Below are positions 36,586 through 51,000 of a stretch of 64,000 nt of DNA, piece after piece; the stretch's first letter is position 1; each line of letters opens with the position of its first letter. The notes under the pieces are model-generated. The model had not been told where the DNA came from, did not search any database, and was given only the letters and a program-made list of their open reading frames with translations. The position numbers were made by a program, and so were the translations under genes. The stretch is from Solea solea (Eukaryota; Chordata; Actinopteri; Pleuronectiformes; Soleidae): NCBI RefSeq assembly GCF_958295425.1, contig NC_081138.1, positions 2,003,501 through 2,067,500 on the forward strand. Reading direction: 5' to 3'.

Positions 36586-39500
36586 ATGGCCAAAAAGCGA
36601 AGAGACAGACGAGAGGGCGACGGTGTATCCTCGACGCAGGCGGAGGTGAAGGCGAATGATAGTGACTCTCATGCCCTGAAAGGTAGGTTCGGGCTGTGGT
36701 GGCTAACTGTTAGCTCTCTGACGGTTTCCCTGAAGGCTGAATAAAGCCAAGGACAGCGAAACTAACACCGTATTAACGTTAGTTCTGCTTTGTAGGCTGT
36801 GTTTCTTACGAAGAAAGTCGGATTACCAGACAATATGGAGGCTGTTATCACGGTACAGTCACTGTAGATTAGCTCGATTACACCAAAGCCAATCCAAAAC
36901 ACATCGCTGTCGATTGTAACACACTTGAAACAGATGTAGTTTGCTTTCGGAGGCTTTTAGATCGGCTGAAATTACACTGACTATTAAAAGGACAGATAAA
37001 TGTCTCATTTTTGACAAGGTTTTGCTTTGCTTTGAAGTAAAAATGGAGATGCAACACAAAATTGTGAATAAAAGACCTGCACTTATCACGTTTAGATACT
37101 TATTGCAAAATGCAGTGACAGTATTAAACATCTGAAATGTATGCCCAAGCCTTTTTTTTATTTTTTTTAATCATGTGCCTGCTTCTTATGATATTCCATA
37201 TTCCTTTTCTGCCAAAAAGTTCAAATTGCCGACAAGAATGGGCAGGTAATCATGAGCAGGCTATGACTTATTCTTAGTCGACCACCCTGTTGGTCATTGA
37301 AGGGATTTTCATATCAAGAAAACATTAAAACATGTCTTAATTAACTACACACTGTAAGAAGAATAGAGGGGGGAAATTGTAACGAGGCTTCAGACATAAG
37401 GACAGATGGATTTAATGGTTAAAGGATGTGACCGACTGCAGAGACATTGTAGAGGGGAGGAATTGTAGTCTATTTTTAGGTTTTTGAGGACAATGGAATA
37501 AGAAGACTTTGATTTTTTTTGAAGGGCTATCAAAACGAAGAGAGGCAGCGACAGGTGCAATGCCTGTCGTGTAAAGCCTGCCGGAAATCATTAGAAGAAC
37601 AGAACTGGGATAAAGAACTGCACACTGCTGAACTGCAGATTGAGAGCTTTGAAAGCTTTGAAAGCTGGCAGCATTACACCCCTTAGTGTACATCCTTCCG
37701 GAAATATTATTTGAAGAAGTAAGACCAAGAATGAGAAAGGGGGAAGGAGGAAAAATGACAATCCAGGAAAACGCTGCAATGCTACATTATGGATTAAAAG
37801 AGCATAAATACCATGTTCGTGCCAGAGGGCAGATAAAAATGGACAGAACGGAAAAACTACTAGTGACAAAAAAAGGTATGCAGTTAACCATCCCTGAATG
37901 CACAGGTCTAATCTTGAAGCAAATTGGCTTCAGAAGCAGAAGAAGTGAAAAATGAAAAAAGAAAAACTGTGCAAAACATGCTGTTTTGAGGTGTCTGGCA
38001 TGTGTGGTAACCAAGCTGGGAAAGGCTAAGGATGCAAAAAGTGGAGTCACACAACACGACGTTCGACAACTGAAAAATAGTGTTGATGCCATTTGTATTC
38101 TTTAATCTTTATAAAGAATGTATGCCTCCCTAAATGTGTGCATCTTTTACTTGGCACTGTTATAACATGTGTAAATTCTAAATTCTATTTTCTTTTACCA
38201 TCATAATAACTCTAGAAGCTACATTGTCTGATTTTGACAAGCCTTTATTCTCCTTCCCTACAGAGACGAAACAAACTGCAGGCGGCTCAGCGCGAATGTC
38301 TCTCCTGATCCTGGTGACTATCTTCATCTGCTCTGCCTCAGTCATGTACCTAGTCTACAGGAACTTCCCAGAGCTTCCAAAGTAAGTCACTTTTTGTTCA
38401 TTCATTATTATATTTCTTTAAAAGTGGGGGAGGAGTTTTAGATAGATAGATAGATAGATACTTTATTCATCTCACAGAGAAATTCACAATTTCACCTGTT
38501 AAGGAAAATATTTTTGTTTCACAAAATGAGTGGTAAGGAATAATGATGGACCAATAACGGTAAATAATGTTATAACATGTTTTATGTACAGCTAAGATTT
38601 TGAAGTAGGTTTATTTTCTCATAGAAAACTCACTCACTCACTTGCTTTTGAAAAGCGAGTCAAAGTAAATCATTGAATGAAATCCTGAAGTTAAAAGGTC
38701 ACCAAACAAAGAAGCAATCACCAGTTTCTTTACATTTGTGAAACGTTATTCTCTCAGCTCCAGTGTGAATGAACAGCCGAACTCTCTGCTCAGTATAGTT
38801 CACAGAAACCAGCAGCTGTTTTCCTGTGATGTAAACAATCTGGTTGTGTAAAATATGTTTGACTTTAAATTCTTTCTTTTTTTTCCAGTGATGAAATGGA
38901 GAAAATCAAGATCCCAAAAAACATGGATGATGCCAAAGCTTTGGGAACTGTGTTGTCCAAATACAAAGACACCTACTACACCCAAGTGTTGGTGGCCTAC
39001 TTTGCAACATATATTTTGTATCCTTGTTTGAAAGGTTTGCATTGATCATTTAGTAGAAATGTGTTATTTGATCTTGGGATACCAACAATCAACCTTTCTG
39101 TTATTGAAGACAAACTAAGGGGCCGTTCACATGTAGCGTCTTTTGTGCGCACATACACTCAAATGACAATTATGTAGTCGTGGCACGCTTGTTTGCTTAT
39201 TTATGATGGATATGCCAGGGAAGTTAGGTTTTCATCCCATCCCAATCTTAGCCATTTGCTATTGCTTTTTATATTCATCCATTGAGATATTTTATGCTTT
39301 CTAAAGTTGTTTACCTTGACAAGTTATTCAGCCTCCAGACATTTGCAATCCCTGGATCTATCTTCCTCAGCATCCTGTCTGGCTATCTTTATCCTTTTCC
39401 CTTGGCTCTTTTCTTAGTCTGCTTGGTGAGTACAAACAGCATGAAATGTGTGAAATGAAAACAAATGTGTAAATGTACCAATATTCAGTATTCTCACAGG

Positions 39501-40589
39501 ACACACATAGATGTGTATTGATTTAAATACAAGTCTTCATATTTGTGTGTTGGCAGTGTTCTGGCCTGGGTGCGTCCTTTTGCTACATGCTGTCATATCT
39601 GGTGGGCAGACCCATGGTCCATAAATATCTCACAGAGCGAGCACAGAAATGGTCTCAGCAGGTAAGAGCTGCACAGGAAATCTACTATAACCTGAAGCCA
39701 TTTTGTTGTGTTTTGCATATGTTTGCATATTCAACTACCTCTAATGTAATCCAATGTAACAGTGCTGCTGTAAATCCCTCCACCTGGTACAGTTTTTATC
39801 GACACTAGGTCATTCAGCTTAGACTAAAGTTGTTTTTACTCCAGAGAAGGTGCTGATATTGTAAACTGTTAATCTGAAAACTTGAATAACAAAAGTGATG
39901 TTTTCTTATCTTTACCTAACAACCTTCTCCTTGTTTTCTTGTTCTTGGTCTATTAAAATGCTATAGTTACCAAATACCAACATGATGTAGTGACTTATTT
40001 TATGCAACCAACAACACACTGTAATCCCAAACTATTTGCCTTATGATCAGGTATGACTATAAAAACACATATAGCAACTCTATAGACAGCGGTAGTAACA
40101 TCTGCTAACGTTTAAAGAAACTGACGGTTCTAAATGCCACCGATGGGATGTACTGGGTTGCCGTTGATTGTCTTCTTTTTTCCGGCAGGTTGACAAACAT
40201 AGAAATCATTTAATCAACTACATCGTCTTCCTGAGGATAACTCCCTTTCTTCCAAACTGGTTCATCAACATCGCCTCGCCCGTCATCAATGTGCCTTTGG
40301 GGGTTTTCTTCATTGGTACCTTTTTCGGTAAGACTGTCAGTTTCCGCTGTCTCCCGTGTTTTGTTGTTGTTGTTGTTGTTGTCAGTGACTCACCTGTGTT
40401 CACCTGGGTCAATTCACAGGAGTCGCGCCCCCGTCCTTCGTTGCGATCAATGCAGGTACAACACTGTACAAACTGACCACAGCTGGGGAGGCCGTGTCCT
40501 GGAACTCTCTGGCTGTGCTCGGCGTCCTCGCCGTGCTCTCCATCTTGCCTGTCTGCTTCCAGAAGAAGCTGCAGCAGAAATTAGAGTAG
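36586..40589 (+). CDS. tmem41b: tmem41b: transmembrane protein 41B, complete
   Basis: TMEM41B is a multi-pass ER lipid scramblase of the VTT (DedA-like) family. It works with VMP1 in autophagosome formation, lipid droplet and lipoprotein handling (family knowledge). Seven coding exons give 283 residues (human 291): 36586-36682, 38264-38381, 38889-39017, 39332-39425, 39557-39661, 40189-40327 and 40420-40589. The order is a basic, polar N-terminus (1-43, divergent from mammals), then TM1 (SLLILVTIFICSASVMYLVY). It continues with MDDAKALGTVLSKYKDT, hydrophobic segments around FAIPGSIFLSILSGYLYPFP and SGLGASFCYMLSYLVGRP, FLRITPFLPNWFINIASPVI, and a C-terminal helix ending KKLQQKLE. FLRITPFLPN is the core VTT motif. 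The frame is open upstream to an ATG at 36394; MAKKRR is preferred because mammalian TMEM41B starts MAK. tmem41a is less likely given the near-identity in the VTT region. Confidence 0.97.
36683..38263 (+). other. tmem41b intron 1
   Basis: This 1.58-kb intron is AT-rich. A plus-strand open frame of 89 codons (37686-37955) and overlapping minus-strand frames show no family motif I recognise, so no gene is called. Confidence 0.5.
38432..38492. repeat. GATA-tailed dispersed repeat end in tmem41b intron 2
   Basis: The (TAGA)n run is followed by TACTTTATTCATCTCACAGA and GAAATTC. This resembles the very common teleost pattern of GATA repeats joined to ACTTTATTGATC...GGGAAATTC, a retroelement 3' end. 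Confidence 0.6.
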
Positions 40590-42470
40590 ATCACTGTAAA
40601 GTAACACCTCAGAACCTCATCTGCTGGCTGATCCAAACACCCTCGCTCCCCTCCCTCGGCTCAGGAACATGCAGCTGTCACTCGGTTTTGCTGCTGGGTC
40701 TGGTCTGGTCTGGTGTGGTGCTGGTGCTGGTGGGAACATCTCTGCCGTCTGGCACAGGCACTCGTTGATGCCAGAATGCATGCAGTGGTGGCTCATTCTA
40801 AATGAGTGTAAAATGGCCGCTGCTTGCACAAGTTTCTTTTTATTCTGTTTGTGTGGATTCTGTTGTTAATCTTGGCACATCGTGTTAATACGAGTAAAAC
40901 TTTTTTTTTTTTCAATGAAATACTTGTTTATTAGACAGATATAGGTGCTACTGGTAGGGTGATGTGTTCAGGCAACTGCAAACATCTCTGTCTCCTAGTA
41001 GTAGCATATCAATTACCTCATCCTATTTGTAGCACCTTTTAATTAAGTTTTAATTTATTTTTGATTCAATCGATTTCAACCTAATGAAGTGCACCGCCAC
41101 AGCAATAATTGTCACACAACTGTTGAAAGTACTTTTTTTTTTTTTTGCTACCTGGAGCTTGCCTTGGCAAACGTATGCAGCATGAGGAAAGGACGGAAGT
41201 GCAATGACTCATCTTAGCAAGTGCTGCTTCTGTTGACATGTTAGGTTGTTACCCCGTGATCCAGTACCTGGATCCACTGCCTCAATTGGCTCTTTTTAGT
41301 TTTGCCCACTTCCCTCTGTACTTGCCATTGTTACTGTAGTTTGTAAACAAGGAAGTTTGTGTAAAATGTTTTCACAGGTTTAGCCCAGTGTCAAACTGGT
41401 ATTTGCAATTAATCAGTGAGCGTGGATTATGTCAACAGAGCATAATTACGTGTAATAAAATCCACACAAATGTTCAATTTATCTACATCGACAATTTGTA
41501 ATGACAATAATAATGTCCAACTTTTTAGGCATGTATGTTGAGATTGTGTTTATTTGTCTGTGTCCCATGACATTGTTATGCTATGCCAGTGTAGAACTGC
41601 AGAGAATGTCCTTAATACAACTGCCAAAAGACTGAAAGATGTCCCAGTCTTGCCTTGCTTTTTACTGCTTCCATTCTTCACCAGGAGTTATTATTATTAT
41701 TATTATTATTATTTTATTATTATGATGTCTGATTTAAGTTGTTTTTGGAGGTTTTGTTTTGAATGACTTATTCTGTTGTGTTGTTTTGAAAGATTCATTG
41801 TATGTGTCATGGTTTTCTTTCACCAAGGTAACTTATTATTATTATTGTCGTGTGAAATGTTTCTGCACAGAGACACTAAAGCATCGGATTTCGAAGATGG
41901 ATGGTTGGATGGGGGCGGTGCATTTTGAGATTTGCTGTTGTGTGTGTGTGTACTGCTGTAACGTTCATTTCAAAACAATGTAGACAATGTTTTGTAAAAA
42001 CATCTGTTCAACCGTGGGAGAGTACAAAGTCTTAAAAACACTAACTCGCAATCAGAAACTGCTAGGTTCTTTTGTTCACGAGGGACGTGAAGGTCTTTGT
42101 GTCTGCACCTTCAAAAAGGTGCTTGAGTCAACAACGAGATTTCTATAACCTTTTTTAATCAAAACCAGATTCTCTCTAATGTTAAATCTGTCAACAAATG
42201 AATACTCTAGCTTTTAAGTTTTCATAAAATATTTGAACCTGAATCTAAACTAAAAATCAGATTTTTTCATCGTTAGTTTTTGTCCTATCAAAGATATCGT
42301 GATGTAATTCATGTGTAACCCTCTGTTTAACATTTCAAAAAGCAGTATTGTTTTGTATGGGGCAATGATGTATTGCAGTATGAAGTGTTTACAGATTGCA
42401 CATTTATGTCCTATCTTTTTTTATATATATATTTATTGAATCATTAAAACTCTTTACAAAATATGACTGC
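40590..42470 (+). other. tmem41b: tmem41b 3' UTR
   Basis: This is non-coding sequence after the tmem41b stop. Candidate polyadenylation signals are AATAAA at 41454-41459 and ATTAAA at 42443-42448; the latter is followed by a GT-rich stretch (TTTGTTTGTGCTG). Using both would give 3' UTRs of about 0.9 and 1.9 kb. A (TTA)n microsatellite lies at 41687-41720. Confidence 0.5.
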
Positions 42471-44200
42471 CTTTGTTTGTGCTGCAAACTGTTAACAAAA
42501 TAGTAACTACTAAATTGTGTTTTATGAGAGATTTCTTTTTATTTTCGTGAACAAATCATGTTGAAGAATCAACACTAGAGAAATCAGGGTTTGGCACCAC
42601 CGCGTGGTGAGGCGGTGCCATTACAATACACTGGCTTTTATAGCTTTTATGACATTCACTCAGTACAAAAAGAAAATCAGTCGTGGACAGTTTTATTTAG
42701 GTTAATTAATAAATAAAGATACAGTTTAATTAATTGTTTAATTATGTTTTCATTATTCGTTAGTGAGTCTTTTTGTCCTTCAACCTGATTGTTATGTTTG
42801 TGTGTGTGATGGGTAGATGATCACCCAATTATTTTTCCATTAATATTTTTTTAAGAATCGACCCACTGATGACGTTTGTTGAATGCAGACAGAGATATAT
42901 CTATGAATTTGGATTATTTGTAGCATTGTGTGACATGTATTACTTATGTTGTATTGTTTATTCTTATTAAATGTAATAATAAAATACATAATAGTAAATG
43001 ATAATGACAATTAGAAGAAAAAAAAACTTTATGATCTGTAATGGAAGACATTTTCATCACTGAAACAGAGTAAATAAATATATACCTGAACTCATAGAAA
43101 TAATCCGTGTCAGGCTCATGTAACACAACAGATTTATGCCAGATGATTACAGCTGTGTTGTTGCTGCTGGACCACAATGCATTTCGACTGCAAAGGTCTG
43201 CTTTATGGTTGTGTAAAGTAAGAAAAAATTATAACCGGAAGTTTTGAATTATTTTCAAAATAATTCGAATTTTTACAGACTCGTATTAGAACATTGCACA
43301 CTGACTGGTACTTTGGTGATAAACGAGTGTGTTGAGTAGACGCATGTGTGCAATATTTGACATGTTTGGTTTCCAGAAAACTAATTCAACATCAACTAGT
43401 CTTGATGTTATTGCAATTATTTTGCAAATGCTTTAACTCTAAATCCAACAACACAACAATATACTAAGTACTTTAAATGCACTTGTAGATTGGCAGTGAG
43501 AGATGGGGGGATATTTACCAATGGTAGTGTTTTGCATGTTCTTTTGTGCAGCAACAATGATTGCTTTTTTTTAATTGAAGATGGACATAAAACACCATTA
43601 AACAGTGTTTCATTTAACAAACTGTAGATCAAACTACAAATGTACAATATCTTACAAAAATACAAAACAATAATCAACCAATATTCAACAAAACAAACAT
43701 TAAGATAATAAACAACATAAAATGGGGCAAACAAAGGAAAACCATCAAAGTTGTGCAGGAATATCAAAGATCGACAAAACTAGGCATTACAATATAGTTT
43801 TTCTTTCTGTTTTTTTTCTTGCAAACTATTTAAATTAATTTATAAAGCAGTCAAAGGGATCACAGTTTCTTTATAGCGTGGTATTAACACAACATTATAG
43901 TTATTTTAATCGTAGCAGGCAGGTTGATTTAGATTATCCTCATAATAAAGAATGTGTTTGTTTTTTTGTTTTTTTTTTTAAATATAACTGCAAATGCACC
44001 ACATAAGCTTTTTATTGGAACAAATACAGTCAGTTAATAAGCTTAAAACTACAATTTTGTTGATATATTCTCTCAGCATTCACAGAAACAATAAGAAAGC
44101 AGAATAGTATCTGTTACTCAAATACATCTCGAATTACACACATGCTGCTTAGCTCTGCAGTGAGGGGGTGTTTTATTGTGAAGAGGCCTCATCGGAAGTA
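42471..44200. other. tmem41b-dennd5a intergenic region
   Basis: This is AT-rich sequence without a supported gene. It includes a short palindrome at 42587-42612 (CACCACCGCGTGGTG and a GGCGGTGCC partner) and long A/T-rich stretches. Confidence 0.6.
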
Positions 44201-44382
44201 GCCTGGTCGTTATCGTTAGCGCTTAGCATGCTGGTTAGCCTGGTATCGGCTGTGATTTTCAGGCTCCGCATTCAGTGTCGTAGCTGTGTAGCGTCCGTGA
44301 TGGCAGAGAGAAACCGCCTCTCCCGGTCGCTTTAATATGCTCCCTGTTGTGGGGAGAAGGGTGTTACCGGACCAGTCTCAAC

Positions 44383-44482
44383 ATGACCACCGGCTTCAGC
44401 TCCGGTTCCTGCCGGTTCGCAGATTATTTTGTCATCTGCGGACTCGACACCGACAGCGGACTGGAACCCGACGAACTGTCCG
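44383..44482 (+). CDS. dennd5a: dennd5a exon 1
   Basis: This exon encodes residues 1-33 plus one base (ending LEPDELS, phase 1, donor GTAAGA). The ATG at 44383 sits in CTCAACATGACC. It has a GC-rich promoter-like context at 44200-44500. The N-terminus lacks the glycine run I recall in mammals. Confidence 0.92.
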
Positions 44483-44961
44483 GTAAGAACATTAGCCGTG
44501 GTCGAGGTAAATGTCGGGCTGATGCTGAAGCAGTTCATTAGAAGCGTCTTATTTTAACATTTGGTCAGCGTCAGTATCCATGTTTTACTGCACATATAAT
44601 ATGTCCCTGTCGTTAATTAAACGTGTAACACACAGTGTGAGTTATTGAGATTATAACATAACATCAGGCCTAGCTCATCTTCTCTCCGCCTGTTTGTTTG
44701 TAGCGCAGGGAGATGATGGGATTACTGGCCTGTTCTGTCTCTTCAGTGCGCTATCATCACTTTTCATGTGATAGTTTGTTGATTAACACCACTGCTGATT
44801 GTGTCTCTGTTTAGGGTCACACTGCTTTGATTTCAGCTGTGTTAATAATGATGTCTAAATGGCACGATATGGTAATAATGTGGTAACAAGTGCTATCACA
44901 GTAACCGCGGTATATTTATTGCAACATCGATATATATATTGTGTTATATATATACATATAC

Positions 44962-45002
<41 letters not shown>

Positions 45003-48000
45003 CCGTGATTTTGTAATGGTATCCTTAATACAATAGTGAGCACAATACGTACTGTGATATTGTGATAGTGTCCATGATATGATGTTTATTGCAGTATCCA
45101 TGCTACACAGGGCTGAACGATTTTGATTAAATGTCTAATTGCGATTATTTTGAAATTTCTATTGCGAATTGAGAGGAAATTTTTATGTTGTTATTCTTAT
45201 TTGCATTTGAATACCATATTTTTAAACTGTGTGATATTTGAACAGCTCTGTGAGAATCAAAGATGTCACAATGTTTATTGCAATGCCATGATTGTATCCA
45301 TACTATGATGTTTATAGTGATATTGTGTCAGTAATATATCATTAGCTGTGTAGAGAGCTGGTAACAGTGTTTGTCATTGACAGGACTCAGTTCAAGCTCT
45401 CCATCGCACTTACTAACCTTCTGAATCCTTTGGTGTCCACTACAGAAAATGGCTGTGGTTCTTTGGCCATATGTTCATGGGTACATTCACATTTGGGTGA
45501 CAATGATGGGGCACACACGGGACAATGGGCTCTGTCGTTCTCACTTCCTACCCTCTGGCTGAAAAGAAAGACCTGTCCTTTCATTTTTTTGCCGTTAAAT
45601 CCCTACTTATTAATCCAGGTGCTCTGGTGCTGCTTGATTTGTTATGACACCTGGAAGGTGACGTCACTGTGGCTGTCACCGAGTTGCGTTACGGATTAAC
45701 CTGCCAGATCCCTCAGGCTAAAACCAACAATTACTTCCCCCACCATCATCAACCCCTGACTGCATCCACAGGAAATCCACACTACGTGTTAACTGTCTCT
45801 ATACAGTAGAAGGCCTCCCTCCACGAGCAATAAAGCCAATAGATTTAACATCTTAAAACAGAATACTCTTCTTCCTGCTGCTGCAGCCCTTTCTGTCATG
45901 AATTTTGTGCATGAGCATGTGTCGAGAGAGAGGATGTACACATTTGCATGAGAAACTGTGTCCTGAGAGACTCTGAACAGTCCTGAGCTTGAACTGTGCT
46001 ACATTACTGCATAGCAACAGTGCTGGGGGTTTTTTTCCACTCATACCACATGTCATGTGATAAAGGTAAAGTCTGATTTTTCAGTCTGTAAATACCAAGT
46101 CTAAGCTCTCACAAGCGAGATTGTGAGGTTGCATTGTTGGAAATGTTGTAGTTCTATGTGCTTATTTTTACTTATTTGTTAGCACTGATTTCTGAGTGAT
46201 TCGTGTGCCATAACGGTTTCTTAAGAATGTATTTATTCCCCCGAGTTTGTCAAACCCTGGCATTTTTATATTTGTCCATGTTTTTACTTTTGTTTGCCAA
46301 AAACCAAAACATCTAATATAATTATATTTTTTCAGAGTGTGTTGTGGAGATGGATAAAATATTTTTTTATGAAACAGTAGGTTAGTTTTTGCGAATACTC
46401 AAAACTCTTTTTTAATATACTTTAGAAGTCAGTGCTGAGAGCCCACAAAAAAACCCATTATACTCTTTGAGTTGGTGTCTCACGTGGGAGTCATGACAAA
46501 TCCAAGATATCAGGAAGTGGGAGCTGCGTTTGTTGAATAATAGTGTTTAGACTTGTGATGGTGAATGTTAACGTTTTGTATCACTGATACTGTAAAGTCA
46601 GGGTTTTCCACACCTACGGCGTTAATAACAAAATATCCCAGGAGGAAACCCCTGTAAATACATAATACTCATTTTTATCTTTAACATTTTAAACATTAAC
46701 ATTAACATTTAAATGTCATTTCAACATTAGACAGATAGGAAAGTGCTCTCTTGGGTCACTAAAGAACAGACTCCTGCTGACGACCATGTATAAATGTGAA
46801 GTAGCTTTAAGCTTGTTGCACGTAACCACATTAGGGCGTATAAGCTCTTGCTGACCAGGTCCCTGCGACGACACTGTTCTGAACCTGTGAGAGCAGAAAA
46901 CATACTTTTTATTCTACAGAACACCTGATGCTCACAGACAGCACAGTGATTAATGCGATCCACTTCCTAACCGTATGTGTGTGTGTGTGTGCGTGTGATT
47001 AATTGTGACTCAGCAGGTAGCGAAAGTCTGCCGTGTTGGTGCTGTGGTTGAATGAAAGTTGAGAAATGACAACATATAAACTGCTTTTCGTTTTCAAAGT
47101 CTCAACCCATGCACTTCCTTTTCTCACTTCCTTTAATTCATGTCCCTGTAATTTGAAGTCTTATTCTGTTTAGAACGACACGTTCACGTACTTAACCCGG
47201 CCGAGATCCTGTCCACACTGATGTGGTTAAATGTGTAAAAGCGAGACTTTTCCTTCGCGTCCTTTAATTTCCTTCTCGTCCACAGTCAACATGTTTATCT
47301 CTCGTGGAAGTGTGGCTTTTTGAAAACGCTGGAGTGACTTCACATGAACATGTCAGCCAGAAAGAGGGCTCGCTAGTGTATAATTATCCCATTTCAGGCA
47401 CAGTTACCATTGTGTAGCAACGACGTTAAAAAGTAAACATCAGCAAATTCCTGTTTTGTAGTTGGTTGGACGTCTGTCTTGTCTTGTCTCACTCGGCAGC
47501 AGAGACCAACTTTTTCAGTTTCCAAAAGATAAATGTAGGTTGAGAAAGGCTGGATTGATTCACTTCCTCTCACCTTTACATCCATTCCCAGTAGCTATAT
47601 GACAATATAACCACTGAGAACATGGTCATATAGCAACTGTAAATGAATCTAATCTAATGTACTTTTTAAACGCTCTGTGAAAAGAGTTCCCTAAGATCTT
47701 CCAGGCAAGATGAAGATACAAAGAAATACTGAGTCTCTGTGGTCACCCATATGTCATTCTACTTACTGCAAACTGCTGCTGTTTACTGTAGAGGTTAGGG
47801 GCTTGCCCTTATCGACCGTTTCAGTTTTGAGTTGCAGAGAGGAAACAGCGTGGAAATTCCATTGTTACAGATTACATATGAAAATGTCAGCTTCTTTTAA
47901 GTAGCATAGGACTTTATGTTTGCGGTTTGGTATCGTAGTTCAATCAACATACTGTGTATGTTTCAAAACACCTTTTTTTCTTTAATGCACACTTTAATGC

Positions 48001-51000
48001 CAATGTTGAGTAAATGGGTGATTCATTTCAGTTTGGATGACACAAAACTGTAATTATTTGAAAAAAGTTGACAGTTTCAGTGGTAAATTAGGTACAAATT
48101 ATATAAAAGAACTGCCAATGGGGGGGAAGTAAACGAGAAAGTAAACTAGGGTTCGCTTTTTATTTAAGATTATTGTGATAAAACTCTTAATGATAATCAT
48201 TTAAGCCATTTGTTCTTGGCCCAATCAGATTATATCCCTGCCTCTTTGTTGTGTGAATTTTGCTTTTGACATTTGAAGATGAGACCTCGACCTTTGGGGA
48301 ATTAAAATGAATGCATCATTAGAGAAAATCAAATATATGAATCAATAATAATATGATTTTTCGTTGGTTGCAGCACTGCATGTTTACTGTATCCTGACCT
48401 TAAAAAGGATTGGCTGAGGAATCCTTAGCCGCAGACATATTGAATACACTTAATAAGTGAAATCCTGTATCATTTATAACTGAATTACACTTTTGGTTTG
48501 TATAAAAATCAAACAGTGACTGACTGAGGAATTGTGAACAGATGAATTTGGTCATTATACTTCCAGTGTTTTAAGATTTTGAATTAATTAATGGTCTTAA
48601 AAATTGATTGCAAAACAATAGATAAAGGCTTTCCCCAGTGATTTAATAGACCTGATGCAGTGGCGATCCATGTACAGTGAAGCACAAAGAAGTGACCAAA
48701 ACTTCCTTAAGCGCAGCGAGGACCTGATTAGCATATGTATGACCCTGCAGCCTCGCAGGCAACACTTGAGGCACAGGGGAGCTGAGGGACATAAGTACAC
48801 TCATACACAGCCTCCACCTATTCAAATGCTAAATATCCTTTTGAATATTCTAGGCAGCCTCTCTCCCCCCAATCCCACTCAGCAAACAAATCAGGATCAA
48901 TGGCTCAACATGTGACCTGGCTTTCAATGCATAATGCACTTTTTCATATTCTCACTTGAAGTGTTTATTTATGGACCTGTAATGGGTCCCCTGTCGATGT
49001 TTTTTAAGAAATCCATGTGCATGCATGAGGGAAGTGTCGGATGCAGTTTGAAGGTTCGGATCTTTGAGGGTTCAGTGGACCTCGATCTGTACTTTAAACC
49101 TTATAAAATTTGCTCCAGATACTGTCACATGACCCCCTTCACAGAAGAAAACAAATGTCCCCTACTGTCAGTGTAGAACAGGTCCAGGGATGTTGGTTTA
49201 CTTGGACCAGCAGGACTCTTAGGCAACAATCTCATGTGTTTTGTTTACTTTCTATTCCACTGTGATGTTCAGGAACAGCTCAAGTCCTCTTATTGGCCAA
49301 CAAGGCTTTACAGTTACGGTTACATCGCGAGCTTTTGACACTTAGCATTTAACAGAAGGTCTTTTGTGTTTTCTTAATTAATAGAAGAAGGAAAAATGTC
49401 AAATTTTAAATCTACCTTTTGTGTGGCCTATGCCCAACATGAAAATACACACTCATAGCATAGAACTTTAAATCAACCATTGGTTCAACCATTGGTTCAA
49501 CGTTAACAATTTAGTTTGAATATGTATAAAACAAAGTCAAAGATACAAGATCATCCAATCAAAAGGCTTAAAATGTTGCACTAAAAAAAGGCCACTGGTG
49601 GTGAAATTGTAATGTCAATGTAATGTGCAGCTTAAATGAGTCCACTTTTGTATTCCGGAGCATTTAGAGTGATTTCAAATGTCCATCCTGCTGTGTTAAT
49701 GTACAATTTTAAACATTTTGAATTGACCTCTGTTTTTAGCTGCCTTCTTCTCCATGGCAACAGCAGCTGAGCCTCATGGATTTCCCACAATATAGGCAGA
49801 ATTACAATATTATAATAATATATGGTAATTACATTGATGATTGAGCAGAGTTTTATTTTCCCCTGTAATAAATGTTATGTAGACATTTTGGAGAAAACAT
49901 TTCTGTTTCCCTTTCTCATCAGCACACAGTTTAGATACCTTAGACTTTCTCTTGAAAGGTGGTGTGGGTTAACATTCTTTCCTGTCGTGGCGGAGTAATT
50001 AAAACGTGCACATTCATGTCTAAAACACTGGGCTTTTTGTGTGGTTGAAGGTTCTTTGCAGTTCAACCCCGCAGCTGTTAGCACACGGTTTTGTGGGCAG
50101 AATTTCTGCGCACTCATGTTTTGTGCGTCTGGTATTTTCCACCAGGTCATGAGTCAACGGTCATTTCCAAATATCTGTCCATACTTTTCATTTAACAGCA
50201 TCAAAAAATGTTAATTGACTACTTTGAAATTGAGATGTTTGGTCTCGGCCGATCTGCGTCACAAAGCTGGTAGATCTTTTCAACAGGAAAAATTAATAAT
50301 AACAATTAAGACTGCATTATATTTAGACAAACAAGTTACTCAGCCCTCTAGTTAAGTACAGTTCTAGTTTTACTTCTCTTTTATGCACAAACTCTTGTTA
50401 CTTGTTATGGAGGCGGAACCAAATAGCAGTAGAAATAAAAATAAAAATGTTCTTCTTTATGAACCATGTGTAATGTACAGTATCTTCATCAGGTAACTAA
50501 ATGAATCTGTGTTTTTGTAATTGATTGGACTTTTTTTTGGGAATATTTACTTTGTGACACCAGTCTGATTCTCCTTACTGTTTTGGAGCAAAAGAAAGTA
50601 TTGGATTTAATAATCTACTAAAACTTTAGTTTACATGCTGTCAGTGATAAAAAACCTTTACTTCACAGTGTTTACAGGCGAGCTGCCTCCTGCATTCTTT
50701 TTATTTGTATTATTGAATATGATTATTGTCTGGTAATGTATTTTTTGAAAAAAGGACACTTAAATTCTTAAATTCAATACTTTGTTTTGCTCAAAAACAG
50801 TAAGGAGAATCAGACTGGTGTCATTTCACGAGACAAAGTGAGTAAATATTCCCCAAAAAGTCCAGTCAATGACAAAAACACCGTCTCATTCAACTGTTTG
50901 ATTTGTTGTTTTAGCTCTAAAATGTAGTAGCAGTCTAGAGCCTTATCAAAAAGGCAAAAAAAAAGAGAAATATTGACTGTGTCATTTAGAAAAGCACACA

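Noticed and set aside
36394..36744. Single-exon 116-residue protein
   Set aside because: It is tmem41b exon 1 read through into intron 1; the splice donor at 36683 and the joined downstream exons explain it.
37686..37955. Possible small gene in tmem41b intron 1
   Set aside because: An 89-codon frame with a lysine/arginine-rich sequence, no motif recognised and no supporting context.
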